A DNA stretch of 64,000 bases from Syngnathus acus (GCF_901709675.1 NC_051089.1:8555476-8619475), one strand, 5' to 3'. Shown: positions 49,679-63,090, counted from the stretch's first letter. The notes: generated from the sequence alone by a model not told the origin. Translations and numbers: made by a program.

Positions 49679-49686
49679 TGATGAAA

Positions 49687-49726
<40 letters not shown>

Positions 49727-49734
49727 TTTCATCA
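49679..49734. repeat. 56-bp perfect palindrome with (AT)18 core
   Basis: TGATGAAAGC, (AT)18, then GCTTTCATCA form a perfect palindrome centred between 49706 and 49707. The 10-base non-repetitive arms make this more than a simple AT run. Confidence 0.9.
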
Positions 49735-49739
49735 TTATA

Positions 49740-49752
49740 TAATTTATATTTT

Positions 49753-49808
<56 letters not shown>

Positions 49809-49815
49809 TAAATTA
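49740..49815. repeat. inverted repeat with AT loop
   Basis: A 19-base arm (49740-49758, TAATTTATATTTTTATATA) is mirrored at 49797-49815, with a TA-rich spacer in between. It follows the 56-bp palindrome after five bases. Confidence 0.85.
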
Positions 49816-49870
49816 AGGTCCTCAGTGTTTGGGTGGTTAAGATGTGGCGAGGGAGGTGGGGGGGTGTCAG

Positions 49871-49873
<3 letters not shown>

Positions 49874-49908
<35 letters not shown>
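49874..49908 (+). repeat. (GT)n microsatellite
   Basis: About 17 GT units follow a GGGAGGTGGGGGGGTG stretch. Repeat number is likely polymorphic. Confidence 0.9.
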
Positions 49909-49910
<2 letters not shown>

Positions 49911-50369
49911 CCATCTACTGTATTATGAGAAAAGCAATGTGCTGAACGCAAACTGACTTCTAGTGTGAGAACAACCTTCAGGTGGTTAATTTGCATCTTT
50001 TATCCCACAGCAATCGAAAGTCCGATAAACCAGCGCTCGACATAAAACAAAGATGAGACAACCATGTTGAACATTTCCTCTTACTGCCATTTAGTCAGAC
50101 TTCTTACTATCGGCGGACCCAAGAGTAGAGGGAAGACACGGGTGGACCTCAAGGTTGCAGGTGTTAGCCAGGAGCACTTATGGATTGAAGCAAAGGGCAG
50201 GCTCAGAGATGAGCTACAACTGCATCATCGGGAATTCTCCTCAGGAGTATGTGGCATTTAAAAACATTGCTAATCACTTTTACTTGGAACACTGTCCCAG
50301 CCACCAGAGCGAGGAATGGGAGATGCTAAAATTGGCTTATCGCAAACAAAGCAGGAAAATGCATATAGC

Positions 50370-50395
50370 AAAAAAAAAAAAAAAAAAAAAAAAAA
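50370..50395 (+). repeat. A26 homopolymer tract
   Basis: Twenty-six A residues end a stretch (50150-50369) that is less AT-rich than its surroundings. It could be the tail of an old retroposed transcript or simply a homopolymer. No target-site duplication or parent gene was recognised. Confidence 0.7.
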
Positions 50396-52829
50396 GATGT
50401 TGAGCTAAAATGTTAAAATGGGCCACATTAATATTACAGCAATGTTTCTGCCAGTAGCCATTGGGGGTGTGGTGGTGATGGCTGTATTGGATATTAACTC
50501 ACTGACACTGGGTGGTCTGTCATTCTCACAGACAGCCTCTTAAAGGCCTTAATGGCTCATTTACATTATTGATGAGCCAACCCTGTGTCACCTCAAACTC
50601 AGACCATTTAAAGGATATAATTTTATGCAAACTACATATTGATGCACTAATGATCCATTGGCCCTGGTTTTGTGCGTTAATAATACGCAACAGTTGCAAT
50701 GAGATGTGCATGTCCAATGACTGTGTTGCCCTTACTTCAGCCGCAGTCAAACACACACAAATGCTTTGGATTCAATGATTCATATCAAAGTGCTTCAATT
50801 TATAGTTACTCTTAGAAATTAAAGATGATGAGAGAAGTTGTGGTAATATTTTTGTACCTAACCTTTTATAGACTCCATGTGCAGCTTGCCATCATTGTAG
50901 TGGTTAATAGCATTTTATCATGCAAATGTTTCCTTGCTAGTTTACTGCTTGCGTGATAAGATAAACGAACAAGGTCAATAGTTCTTTGAAAAAATACAGT
51001 ATTAGAACATTTATAAAATTGCAGAACAGGTACATAAGGCTTTTTGGGTGGAATTCTTGCGTCTCCAAAAGCACTACTTAAAGGAAAAAATATATTAAGG
51101 TACCAAACAGAATTTGAATATTGACCCTAACCCATAATACCAGAGTCAATAAAGCAATAAAGTGTGAAAATGTGCAAGAGTTAACACACTTGCAATCACT
51201 AATACTTATTAATAATTGATCATTCAAAATAACAGCCAAAGTGGGAACTGACCACTTATGACATTACTAAATTGATATGAAAACAATTCAATTAAATAAG
51301 GAAATGTTCCATTGATTGAAGAGCTTTCCATGTGTAATTGTTTCACTTTCAGTTTGCTAGTACTTCTTTTCAGTATAATATATCATCCTGACTTGTACAG
51401 TACCTTTAGAAAGGTCAGAAGACGTATGTAAAATCTAATTGTTCAACTGCTCTCCAGAGACATCCCTTACCTTCAACAAACAATAATCAATAATTCGATC
51501 AATCACATTTGTTGTTCACACAGTAATGCAAATGGGTCGCTATTGTGTGCCTGACAAATTGGGAAGCTTGTTGGCATGCAAGAATAATGGCTGTCTCTCA
51601 CAGAATAGCGCGAGAGCTTAAAGCGACACGGAGGATTTGTCTTCCTGATTGACTGGCCTCATGCTTAAACGCTTATCAATCTTTTGATTTTACAGGTGTC
51701 GCTGAAATAATCAACCCCCAGTGGACACACCGAGGGAACCTGCATTGTAGTACTGTTAAATTCATGTTCCTTCAACAAACATGCACTTTTTCAAAGTCTT
51801 TGGGAAAGTGATTGATTATACATCCTGGACAGAGACGCTTGGAACGTGATTGACTGTTTACGCCGTATCGAGTATATGACCTCGAGGTCATCTGGATGTC
51901 CCACCAAATCACAGCGAGAGCACTGCAACAGACTATCAAGACCCCCAATACTGTACGTCTCTATGGATCTCATACTTTGGTACCAAATCATGTTCCACTG
52001 TCTCAAATGTTTCCGCATGAACCCATTAATCCACATGCCCATGCACAGAGGGTCAATCATTGTCGCCTTTGGAGGTCAGCCCCCTGACATATCTTCTATA
52101 ACAGAGTCTGCCTAGCTAAATTAAGAGGCCCATAAAACAGCTTCACATTTAGGATCTCAATCACAGGGTGAAGACCCATCACCACCCCTTAGGGCTCTTG
52201 TAGCCAACCGAGCCCCCTTTTAAAATGAATTATTACCTTCTTCCCCCATGTCCACAGGTCCCAGTCAGATTGATGGCCAAAATTAAAACGTCCCATTTTA
52301 TTTTTGCTCTTTCCACATATATCAGTTGCCAGAAAAGCCACTGTCTAACAGGCCCAATTCATGTATTACGTATGTTGATTTCTACCTGAACGATAACATG
52401 TAAAAGAATTGAGGAGACATTCGTGGGGTCGAAATATGGAGTCAGAGCAATTTTTATGATGAGGGTATGATAAATGTTGCTAGTTTATTTATTTAGTTAA
52501 ATTTTTTTAGAGAAAAAAAAAAAGAAAAATATGTTCCTTGTTTTTTTTTTTTCAAGGATTAAATATCACTCTCCATTTTATTTCAGTATAAGGTGATAAT
52601 TTGACTCTGGAATAGTTTAGTTATGGTACCATTATTCCTTATGTGAAAATAAAAGTGAGAGTTTAAATATCACCCGAAGAAAAAAAAAAAATCGGTTCAA
52701 TCTTGGTAGTTTCAACTATGCCAAATTGTTTTGCAATTTGATACCGACGATAATGGGAGCGCGTGGTCATGCATTTCCAATCTCTTAGTCACCTCGACTG
52801 GAAGAATTCAATTTGGAGCCAAAAATTAG

Positions 52830-52841
52830 TAGCTGAACATC
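52830..52841 (+). repeat. SINE target-site duplication, left copy
   Basis: TAGCTGAACATC, identical to the copy at 53200-53211. The pair brackets the SINE exactly. Confidence 0.88.
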
Positions 52842-53199
52842 CATCCATCTTCTGAACCGCTTAGTGCCCACGGGGGTCGCGGGTGTGCTGGAGCCTATCC
52901 CAGCCGTCATCGGGCAGTAGGCGGGGGACACCCTGAACCGGTTGCCAGCCAATCGCAGGGCACACAGAGACAAACAACCATTTGCACTCGCACTCACACC
53001 TAGGGACAATCTGGAGTCTTCAATCGGCCTATCAAGCATGTTTTTGGGACGTGGGAGGAAACCGGAGTGCCCGGAGAAAACCCACGCGGGCCCGGGGAGA
53101 ACATGCAAACTCCACACAGGGAGGGCCGGAGGTGGAATCGAACCCGCACCCTCCGAACTGTGAGGCGGACGTGCTACCCAGCGCGCCACCGAGCCGCCT
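52842..53199 (-). mobile_element. full-length tRNA-derived SINE, minus strand
   Basis: Read on the minus strand from 53199, it starts GGCGGCTCGGTGGCGCGC, with an A-box-like TGGCGCGCTGGG and a perfect B box GGTTCGATTCC (53122-53132 region), the two internal RNA polymerase III promoter parts. A body about 300 bases long follows, then GCTGGGATAGGCTCCAGC and a (ATGG)n tail. Identical 12-base direct repeats TAGCTGAACATC flank it (52830-52841 and 53200-53211). The intact structure and perfect duplication point to a fairly recent LINE-driven insertion. The decayed copies elsewhere belong to this family. Confidence 0.9.
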
Positions 53200-53211
53200 T
53201 AGCTGAACATC
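53200..53211 (+). repeat. SINE target-site duplication, right copy
   Basis: TAGCTGAACATC, the partner of 52830-52841. Confidence 0.88.
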
Positions 53212-56200
53212 TCCCCAAGATTTCTTACATGTAATTCTTACAAATACAAAACAGATTTGTTATACTTAGGAAAAGTATCAGAGGTTAAGTAATCTCACTC
53301 TCAATATTTGGACAATGTTAAAATAGGACATGTATTTCTATGCACAAATGACATTGTATGATATTCATGGCGGATGTCAGAGGAGAAAAGGGACTCCATA
53401 CAAATCGGAAATTAGGGGAGAAGGTGGTCAAAAGTAATTAACTCTCCTTCTCACCACTGTCCATTAGGCCTGACACAATGACACAGGAGAAAAGTAACAT
53501 CCATGTCAGCTCTGGCAGCCGCCTGTTCTGATCAGATAAACACTTTTTGTTTTGTTTTGACGCCTGATTACAAAATGATTAGCCAGCGTGCCTGTCTCCT
53601 CCTTACCCTTCACGTTCCCTGTTGTTTGATTGACAGATGTGGTGATATGCTGTTGGGTCTTGCACCCTTTTAGACGTGTGAGAGAGAGCACCTGCTAATA
53701 CACCGTGGCTTCACTATTTGTTGTTGGAAAACTTATATCAATCATATAATTATATAGGAGAAACAATAGCTTTATGCAGCCAGATTAGGATGTGTCGTCT
53801 CGGAACGCTTAGATTAGTCTGACAAAAATAAAACCTAATTGAATTATAAAAGTGTGTTTAAATTGGAATGGAAGCGGAAATATATGAGTCAGATTTGCAA
53901 TTATTGCCATGTCGTTGGCCAAGACATTCTCTTAGAGAAAATTAAAATATAGATATTAAAAGCACATTTTGGTATGGGTATTTATAACCATGCTGTGATA
54001 TCCTTGACGTAAATTATTTACCTGCTCCTGATGTTTGACACCAGCTTTACACTGCCAGAGATAACAACAGCAGATAAGAATGTCATCAAGTACGGTCATG
54101 TTTCACACTCGAGGAGTGACCCTGGCATTTTACAAAGCAATAATGAAAACCAAAGATTTAGGACTTGTGTCATTGACACTTGCTGTTTTATTCCGCAAGC
54201 ATTTTAATCTGGACTAGCTTTTTGTTGAAGATATTTGAAGAAGATTGTGACCACTGATGAACGAATGGATTATGGCCTTGTGATAATTTCTTTTGATAAA
54301 GATGCCTCCAACACAGGATGTCCTTGTGTTTGGTTCAGTAGCATTAGAAATCTCGCTCATCCATGGGGGGAGGGGTGTTGTAGAAGCTTGCATTTTGATA
54401 AGGATGCAATAAAACATGATAAGACCACTATCTTAAATCTTTGCATGTATTGATTTACTGCTGTGAGGAAAATTTGGTGAGCACCAAACGACCATCGCCG
54501 CCTTTCCTTATTGGCCGATGCAACACATTCAACGATATTTTGGAAAATGCATGTCTTCTCTATTCCTGGGTCGGAAAGATCTATGCCAACACAAACTGGT
54601 AATTTAACAAATTAGTGCGTTCAGAAATCTATTTTATGACCTACAGTCAACAACAACAGATTATCTTTTCGAGGAGGGTATAAAAACAAACTGAAATAAT
54701 GTGTTTGCACAAGTGTTCATGGCCTCTTATAACTGAGAAGTGGCTGGGTTCTGTGTTAACCAATCACATCACATACTCATTAAAAATAAATCATGGTACA
54801 CCTGCCACCGTTTAAAGTACATAGCCCCTAATAAAACAAATCTGTTCTAGTAGGCTTTTGCTGACTTTTTTTGACTTTCTAGCAGAAGCCTAAATGTTTT
54901 GTGGCAGCGCTGATTGAATTTTCGAACAGTTCGTAATTCCTTCAACCAGGTGTGACTGAAGAAAAAAACTGTTCCAAAGCATGACGATGTCATCACCATG
55001 GTTAACTAAGTGTGGTGTTTTTATGGGGGGGACGAGAAGTGTTTTGTTTGCACCAAAATTTTTTTTTATTTATGAAAGAAAAGTGAACATAACATACAAA
55101 TTAGCAAATGTTTAAATGTTATCATTTTTATTTGTAAACGTAAATTCTGAGTGTATAATGCTACAAATGTCTGCCATCATTTCCACCTAATTGAACTCTC
55201 AAGACAACACTAAGTTTGGACCCAATTGACAGAAGTGCATCCTTGCCCCCTGCAAAGATTTTTGTGACCAGATGGCTGAATGGTGCTAATTTTAATAGTT
55301 GCTCATTTCTAATGCATTTTCATTTGGTTAATGCCTCCAACCTAAAACTTTTGCAGGTGTGACGTCTGCTTTGTTTTCCTTTTCCGACAAACACCTCGGA
55401 GCTTTGCAGTGGTTGTGATAACAAGTGTTGCGCAATCAAACAGATGTTCTTGACGCCCTTAACTGACAGAATCAGGTGTTTCCGCACATGGTGGTGTGCC
55501 TTGGCCTTTGATCGCTGGGTGACTCATAAACAGCAGTCACATTTCACGGCATGTGCATGAACGTGTGAAAAACAATTAACTAACTCATTGAGACTTTAAA
55601 TGCAACAGTAATGTTAGAAATCTCAAAATTTTCACTAAAACAATCAGTTTTGCCAAAGCAACCCCATATTTGTCCATAATTTTAAATGTATTATGGTACA
55701 TTATGTAAACAAATCACTAAGATTTTATTTTAGTGAAATTTAATTGTATTGTATTCAGCTTTATCGACAAGGTGTCAACTTATTTCGTACACTTCTTTGA
55801 CCTCAGGGGTTCCGCTGCAACACCAATAATATGCCAGTTTCCATTGACAGTAATACCTTTTACATACAAAATAGACTGATTAGTTATTGCATTTGAACTT
55901 GCCAGCCATATTTTTTGTTCTAGCCATCTGGTGTAATAAAGAATGGTGCTGACCTATGTTGATCGCTGATGGAAATAGGAAAGAGCCAAGCCCTCTCTCT
56001 GTGTGAAGGCTTCCCGTGGAATCTTCAATATTCATGTCGAAATGTGATGAAGTCATAGCTAAGTTCAGGACGAGCTAAGTTCGGGACCTTCCATTATGCC
56101 ACAACAGAGACTGGACGCTTGGCTGATTATAAATCACCTTGGAAACACACGCTGATGCAAAATCCATAATGCGAACATCATGCTCGGAACCATATTTAAG

Positions 56201-57555
56201 TATTCAGGAGCATTGCTGCGATTGCCTGTTAGCATGCGTTTTGCATTTATTTACCAATTAAAAATGCATTTGGTATGGATTTGAGAGTACTATGCAAAGC
56301 TGCAGTGCTCCTGTAAACAGATTATGGTCCTGGGGGACAGTGTGGTATTGAATGTCTAAATAGGCCTGCTATGATTTATGATAATGCATAAGAGAACAGG
56401 GCACATAACTCCAACTGGGAATTGGAATATTAACATATCACTCCTATTATATTTTTGTAGTTCTTAGTAAACTTGACTTAAATTTAATACATATCTATAT
56501 AATTGTATTACCCCTAATAAATTAGTCATAATGACCATTTTACATCCAGAATATGATGCCGTTGATGCGACTTATCTTGCAAGTGCAATGAGAGGCGTGT
56601 AAAATCGCCAAAAGAGTTCAAGTTTCCTTTCCTCCAAAGGAATATGGGAAACAATGCTCGCCTGCACTTCGGCGGGCTCTGATCTCCCAGCTTTAGCACG
56701 CAGCCAGCGCGAGGGGATGCGGCCCATCTTAAACAGCGACTCCACGAGTGGGAGCGAGGTGTTCATTAAGGTCTCTTTCATTTCATTTGACGGCTTGAAT
56801 GCTCAGAGCAAAGGGAGATTTGGGGCATCACTATATGTGACAGAAGGGCTTACGGAGGTAATCCAGCCTGCTTATCGAGGAATCATCTACTCTTCAAATT
56901 GCTCTTATTAACCGGTTTGCACCCGTGGTCGGTGTAATTAAGCAGTCTCTTAATTTACAACTATATGACTTAGTTTTTGTATTCAGAGGAGCAATCGGAC
57001 TAAATATCTTTTATTCCGTGGCTCAGCTATGTTTCGGTTTAAGGCTGAGCTATTATCCGTTTAGCTGTGGGTTTGCAAAGACTTTAGAAGAAGCAGTCTT
57101 GTAGTTTTGTATTACAATAGGCCTCTGCAGCAGTACACCTCATTACAAGGGTTCCTGGCAAAGTCAAAGGGTGTTTCTTTTTCTTCTATTCATTTTTAAC
57201 CACGAGAAGCTTTAGGGAGTCGTGGGTCAAAATGGTTTCGTTTTTTTCAGATTTTCAGTTGGACAATCTGAAGTTATATGTTCACATTTTTCATTTTTTC
57301 GGCCTCCAATCCACGAATTATGAGGTTTGTATGCATATTAGAATATGTCAGAGTTCACATGTTACTGTGGGTTTAAAAACCTACAAATGGCACGATTTAA
57401 AGCAGAAAAGGGAAACATAGTGTGCTTTTTTTCCTCAAGGTCTCCCCCTGTTATTTTGAAGTAGTATGCATTCAAACAATATGTCAGCCGCTCATATAAA
57501 TGCTTGTGCATCATCTCAGAGTCCTAAGGAGTGAAAAAGCCTTCCAATTGCAATT

Positions 57556-57660
57556 CCGTCCATCCGTCCTTCCACCTATCCATCCTCCCAACTATCCGTC
57601 CATCCGTCCATCCATTCATCTCACAAGGGTCATGGGCGTGCTGGAGCCTATCCCGGCATT
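57556..57660 (-). repeat. SINE 3'-end fragment with expanded tail
   Basis: A run of TCCGTCCATCC/TCCATCC units (the tail) leads into CACAAGGGTCATGGGCGTGC and TGGAGCCTATCCCGGC, the SINE 3' end read on the minus strand. The rest of the element is absent. Confidence 0.7.
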
Positions 57661-60600
57661 TTATGTTCTGTTTCTGGAGGACATTTTACCCCTGTTTAAG
57701 CTTTTTAATAGTAAAATAAACATTTCTGTCAGCTCTCTATTGTGCAGATTTTCAAGATTTATATGAAAAGCAAATAGTATTAAAACTGTGCTACAATAAA
57801 TGCATGAGATCACTGCAACAGAGGGCTCTCTAATACTTAAACCATCAATAAAGGAAGACAGAAACACGTGTTTTACTATCACGATGGTAACAAGGGTGTC
57901 TCCTTTTGTTGGGCCTGCTTTAGGAACCTTTGAAATGTAATTAGATTTTATCAGTCGGAAAAAAAATCCTGTGGCAAGGTCAACTCTATATGTCATGTGA
58001 TTACGGCATGATATTCTGATAAGGGAAGTATTTGAGTATGAATGAACTTGTGGCCTTTGGCCTTCTATGCTCGTCAATCTAACAAACTCCCGGCTTGTAA
58101 AAAATAGAGGCGTTGGGCTTTGAATATCAAACAGTGAGTCTGCAGGAGCTCCTTAAGAATCCCTCTGCAGAAGGATACAATAACGCGATGATTATCTGTA
58201 TTGCACCACACAAGTGAATGCTGCAGATGGAATATGTGAAACACTTTGCAACAGCCCGTTTGCACATGAAACAGTCAAAACAATGGTGGAGAAGCAAGAT
58301 TCATGGAGAGTCGCTAAAGCTACACTGCTGTCCTAGAGTTGGATTAGAGCACTAACAACCCAGCCAGGGAAAACTGGTTGCTTCCTGTTGCTTCAAGAAC
58401 GTTTTCCAAAGTTCCAAACTACTCAGATGGGAAACACACACACGTCTATTAAAATGTGATTCTTTCATAATGCTCAAGTTTGATGGCACTACATTGCACT
58501 AAAAATATAGATAAGTCCTCCTCAGGGCTTCACAAACTTTTAAGTAGCATGACATAAATTTGAAAAGGGAAATGACTGGATAAATAATTTAAATAAATAA
58601 TAATTGCATGTTTTAATTTTATTGATCATATCTACGAATGTAGAGTTTCTTTCTCACTGGAATTAATTTTTCCAGATGGCTTTCACTAAATTCAAGTGAT
58701 AGGAACCCCATCTTTTTATACCACAATAAAAATAAACACTAGAATCAAGAGTTTAGAGGCAATAACGGAAATTAAAATCACACCAACAGTTTGTACAGAC
58801 CTCTAAACTAAGATCTGCAACATTTTGTTAAGACTTTGGTTATCAGATGTATGGAATAATTAAAAACCTCTTTTCCAGTTTCACTACACAAGGTCTCCAG
58901 TACATTTCCTGCTAAAAAACCTCGTACACGAGTTTCATTCATCTGTTCAACAACATTATTGCCCCCTTTTCAGACCTTAATTAAAGCGCACTATCCAAGA
59001 CTACTTTCCAACCCAGTTGTGGGACCCCTGTGCGGGGGATTATGGGATTATACCAGTAGGGTCCCGCCTGTGAAAGCCCTCGCTAGCACCCAGCATACAG
59101 CTAGAGCAGCCCCATGGCACAGCGGAATCCTGTGTGGAATTCTTACCAGGGCTCATATAGCCATGGCCTTTGTAAGCCACACAGCAGGTGAGCATCTAAG
59201 ACTATGTTTTCATATTAGCTCACCTGCAAGCGTGCAAAAATGATTATCCATATATTGAGTGAATTAACTCCACCAAACCAGAATGTTGAAAGAAAAAAAA
59301 TGCCCGTGAAGATGGTGTCGTGTGCCTTGTTGTATCGTTCGTTCACTGGAGCACAATTAATAATCAGAACATCAGTCGTACAATTACAGCTCTTAGCAGG
59401 AGCCAGAATTCACTTCCATGGAAGTTCAATGCATCTAATTAAAAGTGCCGCCAACACTTTGGCCCGAGTGTCTCAGAAGATACATTTCTTGTCCAATTAC
59501 AAGGACAGTTTTATGAGTAAGAAAACCGAGAGCAATTATTCTATGTGGAATCGAGCGGTGGCTGCGGCTGATCTAATATTAGTGCTTGTACGTAAGCAGG
59601 AGAATGAAGAGGGCCAAAATGATTGGACTTCCTCAAAGGGTCGTAAAACAGGGGGTGTCCACCTCCTACTGCTACTCTATGTGTGGCCAACCACTGTGTG
59701 CCCATGGCCAACACAGCAAGCATTTTTGTGGGATACACGCGCACACTTGCACACACCTTTATTAATGCCTAATATTCCATGCACAACATTATTGTATGGA
59801 AAAAAAGTGTTTTAATGTGTGGAGGATATTTACGGAAGAGGATTAGGGCCAATGAAGAAAAGAAAAGGGGCGTGACAGGATTCTGACTTTTATGTGAGAC
59901 AGAAAGAATCTGACACTAACTGTCCTGAAAATGAGGTTTTTTTAGGTTTTACTGTATGCTGGTTGTTCAACAACCTTTTAACTTTCTAATGTGCTGATTC
60001 TTCCATTTTAACACAAATGTAATTAAATAGAAATTGAGGTACATGAGATTTTGACATGCCCTAAATGCACTCACACCACGACTTGTCAACTGCATGCCGC
60101 AGAATGTTCAAACACATCTGATACAAAGTGACCTTTCACCGAAAACCCGAGCGCAATGCTGCCTGTCTGTGCCAATACACAAGGAGACTCCTACATTTCC
60201 AGTCCGCACACATTCATCAGGCCTCCCACTAAGTCCAGCAGCATGTCTTCACCCACTATTATATTTCCAATTAGTGTGGTCTTCTGAATTAAAATCATTT
60301 TCTCTTGGACTGCAGAATGTTTAGTCTACCACTGTGATTGTTTTAGGTCTCGAAAAGTTGGATCATTGGTGACAACATTCATTGTGAAATGCACAGGAAA
60401 CTAAACTACATGTGTTAATGCAATATCTATGGTTAGAAATAGCATCACAATGCAGCCACATAGTCCCAACTTTAAAGGCACCCACATAAATGCCAGCAAC
60501 GCGAATCCTGACAATTCTAATCAAACACGTAAAATTACGCTGTCATTAATATAAGTTGTATTTGCAGTCTAATGATAACATAACCTGATGTTCACTATTA

Positions 60601-62047
60601 TGCTCTGTATTCTTGGCATCATCTGCCTGCCCATTCTAAATAATTTGCTGAGCCCAAATAAGGCAAATTGGTTTCCATGTAAAACAGTATCAAGAGAGAG
60701 AAAAAATGTAGTTAGCTGTATATTTGACAAAGTCTCCTGCACATCTGGCTGTTAAATTACAGCTGCTGAAAACAAGGAGAAATTTATAGCGATTCTGACA
60801 GGGTCTCAGACTGGGCACAGCGCCCAGTCGCCCTGCCTCACACAGCCTTGGAGCCCGGAACACACATGGGGGCTATTATTTGTAAAGTAGCTGCGGTGGC
60901 ACCAGGGAATGATTTGAAAGGGGCACGTGCATGTGTGCGGAACATGCTGCCTGGGTATATTTACTCGCCGTTATCACGTCCACATATCTCCAGTAAATGG
61001 GAGAAGGTATGAAAAAGATTATTATGCTTAAACCCTAAACTCTCCGACACTGTGCCTCGACTCTAATTGAGCAAGGATTATCATTTCAAGTACAGTAAAG
61101 CACTTGAGTAAAACATACCACGCGCATTTATCTCTCTTGACATTTGCTTGCAGGACCTTGTTTATTTTTGCAGGAGATAAAGCACATTGGACCAAGTTCT
61201 GGATGTTTATGAATTTAAAAAAAAAATAGACATTCCTGAACATGAATACTCAAAAACAAGAGTTTAGAACCAAAGACACAAAAGACGGGAAGGGGGGTAA
61301 TACCTCTGGCGTGCGGCCCCACAGTAAAGCCGCTGCTTGGTCATGGCTCTGGGCTGCAGACGGGCCGTCTCCTCACTGTGCCGGCTGAATTAAGCTGTGG
61401 TTCCGCAGCAAACCTCAGCCAGCCTCAGCAATGTGCTAAACCCAGACGTGACTTACGGCTACCCACCATAGAGTTGGCCTCAAGACCCAGGACTTACAGC
61501 TTAAAAGTGAGATGTATCCCCACAGACACCACACAAAGTAAGTGAGACAACATATGACATAGGTACTGGTGAGCTAGGCTCTATAAATTTCTTCCCTATT
61601 ATTCAGTTCAAGCATGGCCAACGGGCACAGTTTACGGCTGCAATGGCGTTGCGGTGAGCGCAGACCTATGCAGCAGAGGTGTTCCTCTTCACTCCAGAAC
61701 CGCAGTTCTGATGGACACTCCCAAGTCGGGCGGACAAATATAAGAACCAGAGATCGGAACTGCTTAGGAACTTGAGCTTGCTGTTATGTAATGCTGCCAT
61801 TCCAAATGCTCCTGTTGCAGTACAATCCCACCAAGTTCTTCAGAGGGAAGTGGAGCATACATACATCAAGAGTGATTTTCTTATGATTATTCCTCATCAT
61901 TAAACAGAATTTTTAAATACGCCTCTTACTCAGCTCTTTTACTACTGCACGATTGAAGCTCCCGCTCAGCTCTGCTTGTCTCTTGTCAGTACGCAGTCAA
62001 ACTGCAAAAGCATCGTTTGGAATGAGATATGTCACATGTACAGACCT

Positions 62048-62215
62048 GTCAAACATTCACTCATTCATCATCCGAACCGTTTATCCTCACGATGGTCGTG
62101 GGTGTGCTGGACCCTGGGCAGTCTTTGGACACACAACCATTCACACTCACAGTCACACCTACGGACAATTTGGAGAAGTCAATCGGCCTACCATGCATTT
62201 CCAGAGAAAAATGAT
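62048..62215 (-). repeat. partial SINE copy, minus orientation
   Basis: Blocks in order: CATTCACTCATTCATCATCC, GAACCGTTTATCCTCACG, GGTCGTGGGTGTGCTGGACCC, ACACACAACCATTCACACTC, ACACCTACGGACAATTTGGAG and TCAATCGGCCTACCATGCAT. The tRNA-like head is missing and an internal part (around the GGGGGACACCC block) is deleted. Confidence 0.75.
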
Positions 62216-62977
62216 ACACGTTTTAAATGATAAAACCAGCCTATAAGTATATGCAGGCTTTAGTTACATGTCGAATGTATCGTAGCTCAGTTATATCACA
62301 GCCTCCCCCCCAAAAAAACTTGGTTCAAGCTGATTCAGCATCCAGAGTTTAATCCAACACAAGTCAATCTCTTTAAACCATCATCCGTACTTCCTCGCTC
62401 CCACTTTCCAAATAGTTTCATATCATTTATAGCGTTTCACTCAAACACCTTCATCAGTCGTAATCAGTCTTGCTTAAATCTAACATGCATTTGAGATGGG
62501 GATTGACTTTCTTAGCCTGCAAGAGGCAGGCTGGTTAGTGCTGAGCTGGCTTGGGGGAAAGACTTGGTAATTAAAGTCTGCAGGTGATTCGTTCAAATAG
62601 AACGGAGCCCCCAAAACTGACAGCAAAGCAGAAAAGATGACTTTATTGAGAATGCTTGTTGAGATAAATCATACCAAGATGCAATCTGTGAGTCCCAAAC
62701 TGTTTGTGCATTTGCTTGAGCAAATACATTATTTAACTACTGGGAATTGATATGGATGCTGATTAAATTTGCACTAACTAGAATGTAGACAATTCTTAAC
62801 ACAGAGTTTAAAGAAACCATAGAGTAAAATTGGAGTTCAGCGCTTCTAGCCCTCTCCTTTTTGTTGTGAAATGTAATTTACAGTAGAACGCCTGTGGAAC
62901 ACAATCTGTGCTCTCAAATTTCCAAATAATTCCCAAAGGAAATAAAGGAAACGAAAATCATCTGTTCTTGTGTAAAG

Positions 62978-63090
62978 TGGTGCCTCGCTATCTGGGGATA
63001 AGGACGAAGCTGGCCCGCAAAGAGCAAAATTAATCATTCAAATTAATGGAATAAATTAATAGAAAAATTAATTGAAGAAAAAAACATGCT
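62978..63090 (+). mobile_element. possible pogo/Tigger-like terminal remnant
   Basis: GTGGTGCCTCGCTATCTGGG and GATAAGGACGAAGCTGGCCC followed by GCAAAGAGCAAAATTAAT resemble the ends of Tigger/pogo-type elements found in vertebrate genomes. There is no second end or transposase, so the family call is tentative. Confidence 0.3.

Noticed and set aside
52785-53189. 134-codon minus-strand open frame
   Set aside because: It is simply the translation of the SINE, which is a noncoding element.
57661-58077. 138-codon minus-strand open frame
   Set aside because: It shows no recognised domain, overlaps a SINE tail edge, and has no supporting splice or start context.
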